NCBI RefSeq assembly: GCF_003202155.1
Contig: NZ_QFLI01000001.1
Span: 806,001 to 870,000, forward strand
Source of the DNA: Marinifilum breve
Lineage (GTDB): Bacteria > Bacteroidota > Bacteroidia > Bacteroidales > Marinifilaceae
Direction: 5' to 3'
DNA: 64,000 nt
In this document: positions 54,894 to 62,632 of the stretch, piece after piece
How the letters are laid out: each line of letters begins with the position of its first letter
How positions within the stretch are numbered: the stretch's first letter is position 1
Made by a program: the position numbers and the translations under genes
Notes under the pieces: generated by a model
Told to the model about the DNA's origin: nothing
The model's database searches: none
What the model saw: only the letters and a program-made list of their open reading frames with translations

Positions 54894-56378
54894 TCAATTC
54901 TGAACAAGTTTCACACTCTTTTGAAAATAGTCTTTGCTCAATTGCTCCATCTCCTTTCTTGCCGAAGTGTAAGCACTGTCATCAATCAGGTTGCGGGTTT
55001 CCAGAGGATCCTTTTTATAGTCGTAAAGCTCTTTGGCAACTATCATATCCTCGCCAAAAGGACCAATCTCCTCTTGTTTGAATTTGCTTTTGAACCACAC
55101 CACATAACGGTAACGTTCATTTCTAAAAGCATATCCCATAAGATTCCCATTTCTGTGAAACTGACTCACGGCAACGTCTTTCACCTTTTCCTTTTCTCCA
55201 CTCATGATGGGAAGCAGACTTGTTCCATCAAGTTTAGCCGGGGTATTTACACCACTTAAATCACAGAGGCTTGGAAAAATATCAACAAATTCGGTAGGTG
55301 AAGCATTGCTTCCCTTAAATTTGGAACCATAGGAAATAATTAGTGGAGAGCGTGTAGACTGCTCGTAATTGGTGTGTTTGCACCACATGTCATGGTCGCC
55401 CAAATGCCATCCGTGATCGCCCCACAACACCACAATGGTATTCTCTCTCAATCCCAAATCGTCCAACTGTTTCAACAACAGGCCTACTTGCTGGTCTATA
55501 AAGGAAACACAGGCATGATACCCATGAATCAACTCCACTTGTTTGCCGTCTGCAATCTTCCCTTTTTTGGGTACATCTTCATACAAACTTCTGATTTCCC
55601 AACCTGGCTGATAGGCAAAGCCTGGTGCATTTTCTGGTTTCTCCTGGAAAGGATGCACCTTAAAATCATTTCGATCATAGAGATCCCAGTATTTTTTGGG
55701 AGCCACAAAGGGCAAGTGTGGCTTATGAAAGCCTACAGCCAAAAAGAAAGGTTTTGACTGCCTGGACAATTGCTGCATCAACTCATTTCCCCTCATCAAA
55801 ATCTTTCCATCAACAGTAATGCTGTCGGCAACATCTGGAGCTTCGGTACTAATTCGTTTTTTGGAATAGATCCATCCTTCTCCAATTGGGTTGGAACCTT
55901 CCAAAAGCTCGTAAGGCTCACTCCACGAAAGGGAATCATGATGTTGATCGACCGAGCGAACATCGAAAACCTTCCCCACCGCTGCAGTGCTGTATCCATT
56001 GTTCTTGAAATGCTGCGGAAGTGTGGTAATATCAGGATTCTTATCTCGAATGAATGTCTTCAGGTCATATATTTTCGAAAAATCAGGACGCATTCCCATT
56101 AGCAGACTGGCACGAGAAGGGCCGCACACCGCCTGCTGACAGTGAGCATTTGTGAAAACTACTCCTGTTTGTGCCAGGCGATCGATGTTTGGCGTTTGTA
56201 TCAAACTGTCGCCATAACAACCCAACATGGGTTTTAAATCATCAATGGCAATAAACAGGACATTGGGGTGTTGCTGATGAGTTTCCTGTACTTTTTTGCT
56301 TTGACAGGATACCGCCAGCAAAGATGCCAATGCCAAAACGGATGCTGGTTTCATTGTAGAGTTAAAGAAGTTCTTCAT
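54894..56378 (-). CDS. Sulfatase lipoprotein, iduronate-2-sulfatase-like (paralogue 2 of 3)
   Basis: A 494-residue S1 sulfatase with a lipobox (LAVSC, Cys25). IAIDDLKPMLGCYG, maturation motif CGPSRAS (Cys85), VGKVFDVRSVDQHHDSLSWSE, AVGFHKPHLPFVAPKKYWDLYD, LWGDHGWHLGDHDMWCKHTNYE, and SEFVDIFPSLCDLSG. It is slightly shorter than the paralogue at 41279-42847: the linker after SWSE is cut down (no Lys-rich KKNKKRG segment). One paralogue is lipid-anchored and one has a plain signal peptide, so they may work in different places. The next gene upstream ends two bases away (56380), so both are read as one unit. Confidence 0.95.
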   Translation of the reverse strand: MKNFFNSTMKPASVLALASLLAVSCQSKKVQETHQQHPNVLFIAIDDLKPMLGCYGDSLIQTPNIDRLAQTGVVFTNAHCQQAVCGPSRASLLMGMRPDFSKIYDLKTFIRDKNPDITTLPQHFKNNGYSTAAVGKVFDVRSVDQHHDSLSWSEPYELLEGSNPIGEGWIYSKKRISTEAPDVADSITVDGKILMRGNELMQQLSRQSKPFFLAVGFHKPHLPFVAPKKYWDLYDRNDFKVHPFQEKPENAPGFAYQPGWEIRSLYEDVPKKGKIADGKQVELIHGYHACVSFIDQQVGLLLKQLDDLGLRENTIVVLWGDHGWHLGDHDMWCKHTNYEQSTRSPLIISYGSKFKGSNASPTEFVDIFPSLCDLSGVNTPAKLDGTSLLPIMSGEKEKVKDVAVSQFHRNGNLMGYAFRNERYRYVVWFKSKFKQEEIGPFGEDMIVAKELYDYKKDPLETRNLIDDSAYTSARKEMEQLSKDYFQKSVKLVQN

Positions 56379-56379
56379 A

Positions 56380-58521
56380 TTAACTGATTTTCGTATTAAA
56401 AGGCTTACAAAATGAAGCTTTCCTTAGTTTCGACTCCCATTGTTCAAGCATGGTAAAATGCTCTTTTACTTGCTGATTGTATTTGGAGTCTCGAGCCAGA
56501 TTGATGGTCTCTCCGGGATCATTCTTCATATCGAAAAACAAATGGTTTGAATCATTTCGATAAACGATCAATTTAAAGTCCTCGCTTCTTACCATTCGCC
56601 CGTTATCATTATTCACCTCAGACACTACAAAATCGCGAAGCTTTCTCTTCTTGCCTGCAGCCAGTTTTCGCATACTGATTCCACTGCAGTTTTCAGGCAA
56701 TTTGGCTCCTGCAAAATCACATACAGTAGGTACGATATCCAAACAGGAGAGTAAATTCTCATGATCGATAACTCCAGATCTTAACTCTTTCGGATAAGAA
56801 ACGATCATCGGCACACGGCAAGCCTCATCGTACAAATAGTTTTTGGTTACCGACTGGTGACTTGCACTTCCTTCTCCATGATCGGAATTAAATAACACAA
56901 GCGTATTATCGGCTTCTCCAGTTTCCTCCAAAGCTTGCAGTACACGACCAATCTCAGCATCCACTTCCTCTACCATCCTGTAGTATGCCCACAGGTAGTA
57001 GCGCCAGTCAGTCTCGGTCCATTCCCTCTTTCTGGGAACCTTCATCTTTAGAGGTTCCTCTAATATCACATTGAAATTTTCAGGCAAAGGAGGCAATTCA
57101 TTCAATACGGAATCCAAATGTCTGTCCTTGTGATTCTTGTTGTGTCTCTTGATCCAATTACAGATGTCATGCGGCTGCAAGAAATTTACGGTAAGATAAA
57201 AAGGCTTGGATCTGTCCCTGTTTTGCAAATAGCCAACAGCCACACTGGAAACCGCCTGATCACCAAGGGTTCCTTTCCCTCCAATTCCCATGCACAATAC
57301 CTTATCGAAACCGGGTATTTTCTCACCATAGGAATCAGGAATACCAACATGTAACTTGCCTGCAAACACCGTTTCATATCCTGCATCACGAAGTGAATGC
57401 CCCACAGTTTTTAGTCCTGAAATAATTGATCTCCCGTTCTTAATTACCCCGTGTTCACTGCTTGCCAATCCCGTAATCCAACTTGCACGTGTAGGAGAAC
57501 AAACAGGATTTGGACTGTAACATTGACTGAAGGTAACCCCTTTGCCTGCCAATCGATCCAAGTTAGGAGTATTCAAATGTTTGTTTCCCAAAGCCGACAG
57601 GGTATTCCAGGTTTGCTGATCGGTACTTAAAAACAGAATGTTCGGACGCTTATCCTTTCTGATCTCTCCTTTTCTTCCTGACTGTGCAGCTCTTTTCTCA
57701 ATGGAAACTTCGCCTATTTCAGGATAAGAAGCCTGATATTTGCTTTTACACTCCACATCGGCAATAAGAACACGCATCCCATTTATGGCAAGAAGCAATC
57801 GTCCATTGGCATCCACATAATACATCCAGGGAAGCATTCCCTCACCAATTTGCTCATAACAATGAACCTCAACGGTTTTTCCTCCAATTTGAATTGTTGT
57901 ATCTTCCTTGTATCTGATGCTGTGATTTTTCTTCTCCTTATCCAGTTCATCGAAAAGCGTAAAGTTCAGTTCCTTTACTCCTTCCATTTTCATTCTCTGA
58001 ACCGTATCAAGCAAGGTAAAGTTCAAACAGATGTCCTCTTTTTCATTTGTCAGATTGGAGCTCTGGTAGACACCAACGTCTTCCTTAAAACCTTTTCCCG
58101 GCGCTTTGATGTATTCAGTAGCAGCCTCCCAGTTCAAAGGAGTTCCATATTGATTGTTCCTGGCCTTGATGGCAACTTTGGTAAGGTGCATCCATTGCTT
58201 GTTCTCAGAAATGGCCTGCTCAACGCCATATTCTACTTTTCCCGAGTGATCTGCAACATTTCTGGTCACACTTAAATAGCCCGAAGCTTCACCTGGCTTT
58301 CCCCTAAAAGGCATCCAAATTCTCCAGCTTTGTTCCCAATTTCCCATGGGATTAAATGCCTCTTCCGGCAATATCACATCCAACTTACCCTCATCAAATA
58401 AGATTTGAGGCGTAATCTTCTTTCCCCACAAATTCTTATTTTTTGCCGATAAACCCATGGGAAGCAAAGCTGTTCCCAGAACGGTTAATGAAAATTGTTT
58501 TACAAAAACTCTCCGATCCAT
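56380..58521 (-). CDS. Sulfatase with ~290-residue N-terminal extra domain and Tat-like signal
   Basis: A 713-residue protein. The signal MDRRVFVKQFSLTVLG has a twin-arginine pattern (R-R-x-F-x-K), so it may be exported folded by Tat. Residues 30-290 form a beta-rich region with no recognised family (EQSWRIWMPFRGKPGEASGY, YEQIGEGMLPWMYYVDANGR). The S1 sulfatase domain runs from about 292 to 700: ILFLSTDQQTWNTLSALG (DQQ replaces DD), maturation motif CSPTRAS (Cys341), GKLHVGIP, FNSDHGEGSASH. It is the largest sulfatase here, translationally close to the sulfatase gene downstream. The extra domain may bind glycan or another substrate. Confidence 0.92.
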   Translation of the reverse strand: MDRRVFVKQFSLTVLGTALLPMGLSAKNKNLWGKKITPQILFDEGKLDVILPEEAFNPMGNWEQSWRIWMPFRGKPGEASGYLSVTRNVADHSGKVEYGVEQAISENKQWMHLTKVAIKARNNQYGTPLNWEAATEYIKAPGKGFKEDVGVYQSSNLTNEKEDICLNFTLLDTVQRMKMEGVKELNFTLFDELDKEKKNHSIRYKEDTTIQIGGKTVEVHCYEQIGEGMLPWMYYVDANGRLLLAINGMRVLIADVECKSKYQASYPEIGEVSIEKRAAQSGRKGEIRKDKRPNILFLSTDQQTWNTLSALGNKHLNTPNLDRLAGKGVTFSQCYSPNPVCSPTRASWITGLASSEHGVIKNGRSIISGLKTVGHSLRDAGYETVFAGKLHVGIPDSYGEKIPGFDKVLCMGIGGKGTLGDQAVSSVAVGYLQNRDRSKPFYLTVNFLQPHDICNWIKRHNKNHKDRHLDSVLNELPPLPENFNVILEEPLKMKVPRKREWTETDWRYYLWAYYRMVEEVDAEIGRVLQALEETGEADNTLVLFNSDHGEGSASHQSVTKNYLYDEACRVPMIVSYPKELRSGVIDHENLLSCLDIVPTVCDFAGAKLPENCSGISMRKLAAGKKRKLRDFVVSEVNNDNGRMVRSEDFKLIVYRNDSNHLFFDMKNDPGETINLARDSKYNQQVKEHFTMLEQWESKLRKASFCKPFNTKIS

Positions 58522-58754
58522 ATCTGTTTGTTGTTTTTTAGTGCTATATAAAATGCAGTGGGTAATTAATTTTAGAGCTCTTTATCATCCTTACAAATAG
58601 CTTACAGTTGGATTAATTATTCCATCATATGACATATGATTACTCTTCAATATTCTTTTTGCTCAAGCCGCAGAGCTCTGACTCTTTCACTTTAAGTCCT
58701 GCAAGTAATCCAAGTACTTTAGTCACTTATAGTATTTTCCCACTATAAATCATA

Positions 58755-58787
58755 CAAAACCTATTTTTTTGATTCTTCTATCTCAAA
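58755..58787 (-). promoter_or_regulatory. Possible promoter for the sulfatase pair at 56-58.5 kb
   Basis: On the minus strand: -33 TTTG (58784-58787), 20-base spacer, TAGGTTTTG (58755-58763), one base from the TAnnTTTG consensus. A leader of ~225 bases would precede the 58521 start. It lies right after the strong terminator at 58904-58937. Confidence 0.35.
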
Positions 58788-58903
58788 AATATTCCAATGA
58801 TAGTGCATTGAAGTTAAAAATGCGTTCACGAAGGTTGGTTTTTGGTTCCTGCAATATCCCAAAAGTTCACTTTCAAAAATTGGGACTCTGGGACAACAAA
58901 CAA

Positions 58904-58937
58904 CTTTCCCCTAAAACAGAAGCGTTTTAGGGGAAAG
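58904..58937 (-). terminator. Strong terminator after the GH5-CBM gene
   Basis: CTTTCCCCTAAAAC (58904-58917) pairs with GTTTTAGGGGAAAG (58924-58937): 14 bp perfect, 6-base loop, then TTGTTTGTTG on the transcribed strand. It begins 27 bases past the stop at 58964. With the promoter-like site at 58755-58787, it divides the array into two transcription units. Confidence 0.75.
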
Positions 58938-58963
58938 CACAAACGATTGATATATAACCTAAC

Positions 58964-60766
58964 TTATAATCCTGACTTTTTAACCAATTTGATACACTTG
59001 CGCCAATCTTCTCCCACAAAGTTCAAAAGGTAATAGCCATTCTGATAATTTTGCCCCAACAACAAACTCGACTTCGCAGGAGGTAAGCTTCCTTTTTGAA
59101 CGGGTCTTCCCAATAAATCATTCACTTGAAAAGTGACTTTCTCACCACCATTCAGATTGGAATAGATATTGGTATGATTTGAAAAGATGGTTGGATAGAC
59201 CTGTATGTTTACTTTTTTTTCTTCGGCAGGTGAAATGACAGCAGTTGGCACATCAGCCTCTTTTCGTTCCGCAGGATAAAGTCTGTCGTAATATTCCCCC
59301 AGAGAGATACAGAGGTAATCAAGCTGTAATGATTCCAATTGGTCAAGACCTGTCAGCTTGATCTGATTATCCTCTCCTGCTTCCATATCAAGCTTCACAA
59401 GAATCTTTCCCCATCCCTCACTATCCGCAGTTGACGGAAAGAATTCCTCCTCTTGCTCCGATACTTTATTTCCATTCTGATCCAAAGCAACAATTCTTAA
59501 AACCGCATTTTGCTCATCCTGATTTTTATATCGAATGGTCAAGCTATATTGATCTGATTTGGGGATATAAACACTATTCAAAACAGCCTGATCGCCATGC
59601 TGTGCGTTTGAATAAGTAAGATACTGTTCTCCCGAAACATTCTCAGCTTCGTCTACAATTTCCAGTTGTCCGCTTACATCAGCATCTTCCATTTCATATC
59701 GGGTCATTAAAACCTCAACCACATCCTGCTCAAAATATCTTGTGGAAGGATCATCTTTCTGCTCCTTCTCCCAGGGGCCAATTCCCTTGCTATTCAAATT
59801 GTACATGTTCCACAAGGAGGTTGAATAACCACGCTTTTCGGCCTGCATTCTTATCCAGGAAAGCCATCTTTTTCTATCGGCGTCAGGCGCCTGGTTGTCC
59901 ACGCCATACTCTCCCAAATAAAGAGGTAAGACAATCGTTTGATGTCGCTGAGCCCAACTATTGTTTGCTTCCTCTACCTCGTCAAAAGCTTCTTCCACTA
60001 CTGACCAATCTGCATCATTTACGCCATTTTCTCCCCAATGGGTTGTCACACCAAAAGTACCTTGCTTGGTAAAGCTTTTGGGATCGTAGTAATGAAAGGT
60101 ACCAATCAGGTAGGAATCGCCAGTGGGAAATACATCGGCGTCAAAAGCATTAATCAAAGCTTTCCTTGTGGTAAACCCTTGTCCCGACACAATAACCAAT
60201 CGCTCTTCATTGCCTTCCACTTTTCTTATCTCAGCAATACTTTCATGAATCATACTCTTTAAATCGTAGCCCTTGTGCGGCTCGTTCATGATTTCGAAAG
60301 CCAGCTTATCGGTAGGATATGAAGCAAATGCATGAGCCACCTGCGACCAGATTTTCTTCAGAGCAGCTAACTGATCATCGCGGTAATGCTCATTATAAAG
60401 GTGCAAAGGATCAATCACCGCGATCAGTCCATTTGCCAAACACATGTCTGCCGCCTCTTTTAAATCATCAATTCTATCGGCATCAACTGTATAATCGGGA
60501 GCTTGTCCCATATGAAGATTTAGCTTTCCCCCTATTCTACAATGGGTAAAATGATTTTCCTTTAAAAGCTGAAAATCATGATTGGAGTGAAAACGTCCTT
60601 CCATTTTGGCTGCCATAAAATTGGCTCCCCGGCCCATTTCCCGAACAAATTCAAAGGCCTTTGTCCTCTCTCCTTCCGTCTTGCTCTGGGCAAAAGAGGA
60701 GGACAGGAATAGAAATCCAATAAATAGCAAAAATAGTTTTATCCTTAGTCTTCTCGGTCGATACAT
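58964..60766 (-). CDS. GH5 cellulase with CBM-like domain and T9SS sorting domain
   Basis: A 600-residue secreted enzyme: signal peptide (1-26); GH5 barrel (about 35-345) with acid/base in FEIMNEP (Glu162) and nucleophile in YLGEYGVD (Glu286); a beta-sandwich at about 355-495 starting YEMEDADVSG, like CBM6/CBM35-type modules; and a C-terminal type A sorting domain (about 517-598: VYPTIFSN, DLLGRPVQKG, NGYYLLNFVG) that sends proteins through the type IX system to the cell surface. It is the only T9SS cargo I see in the window, so it probably acts first on the intact polymer. It lies 9 bp after the GH9 gene's stop (60776). Confidence 0.92.
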   Translation of the reverse strand: MYRPRRLRIKLFLLFIGFLFLSSSFAQSKTEGERTKAFEFVREMGRGANFMAAKMEGRFHSNHDFQLLKENHFTHCRIGGKLNLHMGQAPDYTVDADRIDDLKEAADMCLANGLIAVIDPLHLYNEHYRDDQLAALKKIWSQVAHAFASYPTDKLAFEIMNEPHKGYDLKSMIHESIAEIRKVEGNEERLVIVSGQGFTTRKALINAFDADVFPTGDSYLIGTFHYYDPKSFTKQGTFGVTTHWGENGVNDADWSVVEEAFDEVEEANNSWAQRHQTIVLPLYLGEYGVDNQAPDADRKRWLSWIRMQAEKRGYSTSLWNMYNLNSKGIGPWEKEQKDDPSTRYFEQDVVEVLMTRYEMEDADVSGQLEIVDEAENVSGEQYLTYSNAQHGDQAVLNSVYIPKSDQYSLTIRYKNQDEQNAVLRIVALDQNGNKVSEQEEEFFPSTADSEGWGKILVKLDMEAGEDNQIKLTGLDQLESLQLDYLCISLGEYYDRLYPAERKEADVPTAVISPAEEKKVNIQVYPTIFSNHTNIYSNLNGGEKVTFQVNDLLGRPVQKGSLPPAKSSLLLGQNYQNGYYLLNFVGEDWRKCIKLVKKSGL

Positions 60767-60775
60767 GTTATAAAT

Positions 60776-62521
60776 TTAAAAGTTATTGCTTAGTCCGCTA
60801 ATCAGGAACACCAAGGGAGCATTCCAATTAATTGCGACTTCATTGGTAAGGTAACATTTGTATTCATCCTGATATCTTTTTGCTGAATACTTTGATGGAA
60901 ATTGAAAGGCTGGTAGTTTCATATTGCTGGCACCACCAACCAAAAGACCTGGTACAGGCTCCTTTACTCCGTCTGCTGCAGAAATTCTATGATGCGGATA
61001 TTTGGGATTCTGATTACCAAAACCAGTCACAAAACAGTATCCGGTTGCATTTCGTCCCAAAATATAGTCCAGGTTTGAATAAGCAGCATCATAATACATC
61101 TGTTTGCCAGTTAGTATCCATGCCTGCAGCAAAAGCATACCCTGATTGGCTGCAATGGCATTTGATCCCCACTTAAAGTGAGCCTCCTGATTTCCGAAAG
61201 CCGTTCTGTTTGGCGATTTTAAATAGGAGTCAACCAAAGCATCAGCCATTTTCAATAGTTTTCGATTTAAAATATGAAATTCCTTTCTATCTGAAAGGGG
61301 AATGCTTTCTCTGTTATTCAATAAGGAGTATATTCCAAGCATGGCTGTATTGCCCCAACTTGGTACCGCAATATGATGAATTGTTTTATAATAATTCATG
61401 GCATGATGAAGATACTCATTATTCTTCGTACTCAGGAACAGTTCACTTGCAGCCCAGGCAAATTCATCCTTAAGCTTTTTATTGTCATAAGCTCCTGTGT
61501 TAATATCCGGATCATACTTTTTATTGAGTTCTTCCTGTTCGTAAAAGGTCACAGGATATCTTCCTGCCCAGGCCCAGGCCTTTTCTGCAGCAAGCAAACA
61601 TTGATCTGCAAACTTTGGGTAATCCTTTTTTAATACTCGATGAGACATGGCCATCACCGCAGCAAAATTCAATGTTGCAGCTGTGGTTTTTTGAACCACG
61701 TATCTTTTCCTGTTCTTTACCTTGTGCGGCATGTGTTCTCCGGCAAAGTTTGCTGTTGTTAGTTTATGATATACTCCCCCGTCATGCGGATCTTGCATAC
61801 TCATCATCCATTTCAGATTATAATACACTTCATTTAGAATATCGGGAGTGTAGTCATTGGACTCGGGAATATTCATGCTCAAGGAATTGAAGCTTTGTTT
61901 TGAAAATTCATAGGCAGACATCAAGCTGTAACAGGTAATGCCTGAGTTTACCACATACTTGTTGTAATCGCCTGCATCATACCAACCTCCGGGAGCACTA
62001 ATAGCAGTTCCGGCAGGTCTCTTTTTTGATGCAGCTGAGGGATGAATAAACACCACTGTATCCGGGTGGGCTAAAGGACGGTTCCATTCACCACCAAATT
62101 CTTTTGTTATCGGGAAGGCAGAACGCCAGTAATAATAGGCTTTTGATGTAGCCTGCAATACATTTTTGAAACAGTCTTTGGAAATGGTAAACTTACTTGA
62201 TTTTCCACCTCCCGGAACTTCCAGATAGTATTCTCCCTCTTCCTGTAATTTTGAAAAATCAGCAATCAGGATCTTCTCACCAGAACTTTTCCAATAAGCT
62301 GCTTTTTCCAATTGCCCGGAGAATGCAATTTGATTGTTTGCAGTCCTGCGAATCAGAAAGTCTCCCTCATCCACAGCATGAACTGAAGCAATCTTTTCCA
62401 CATTGGGCAAAAAACCAAGCTGATTTATATAAATATCCTCTCCACCTTCCTGCGCAAAAGTCAAACTGGGAAGTAGAAATAAAAAGAAGCAAAAACCCAT
62501 TATCACATTCTTGTTTTTCAT
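60776..62521 (-). CDS. GH9 cellulase with N-terminal Ig-like (CelD_N) domain
   Basis: A 581-residue secreted GH9 endoglucanase or exo-acting relative, started at the ATG at 62521 (MKNKNVIMGFCFF signal peptide). The CelD_N Ig-like domain spans about 28-112 (YINQLGFLPNVEKIA); the (alpha/alpha)6 barrel follows with the base/nucleophile pair in GGWYDAGDYNKY (D182, D185), NPKYPHHRIS, and the acid in LTNEVAINWNAP. No CBM or sorting domain. It hydrolyses beta-1,4-glucan. It is transcribed with the GH5-CBM gene. The gap to the sulfatase upstream (62522-62632) has an imperfect GC hairpin at about 62586-62622. Confidence 0.94.
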   Translation of the reverse strand: MKNKNVIMGFCFFLFLLPSLTFAQEGGEDIYINQLGFLPNVEKIASVHAVDEGDFLIRRTANNQIAFSGQLEKAAYWKSSGEKILIADFSKLQEEGEYYLEVPGGGKSSKFTISKDCFKNVLQATSKAYYYWRSAFPITKEFGGEWNRPLAHPDTVVFIHPSAASKKRPAGTAISAPGGWYDAGDYNKYVVNSGITCYSLMSAYEFSKQSFNSLSMNIPESNDYTPDILNEVYYNLKWMMSMQDPHDGGVYHKLTTANFAGEHMPHKVKNRKRYVVQKTTAATLNFAAVMAMSHRVLKKDYPKFADQCLLAAEKAWAWAGRYPVTFYEQEELNKKYDPDINTGAYDNKKLKDEFAWAASELFLSTKNNEYLHHAMNYYKTIHHIAVPSWGNTAMLGIYSLLNNRESIPLSDRKEFHILNRKLLKMADALVDSYLKSPNRTAFGNQEAHFKWGSNAIAANQGMLLLQAWILTGKQMYYDAAYSNLDYILGRNATGYCFVTGFGNQNPKYPHHRISAADGVKEPVPGLLVGGASNMKLPAFQFPSKYSAKRYQDEYKCYLTNEVAINWNAPLVFLISGLSNNF

Positions 62522-62632
62522 CTTTGAGTAATTAACCATTCTGTATTTCCTTTTAAAACCATTTCTTTATTGATAAAAATATCAACCCGCCGAATTAGTT
62601 GGAGGGGGATCAATCCGGCAGGCGATACCATT

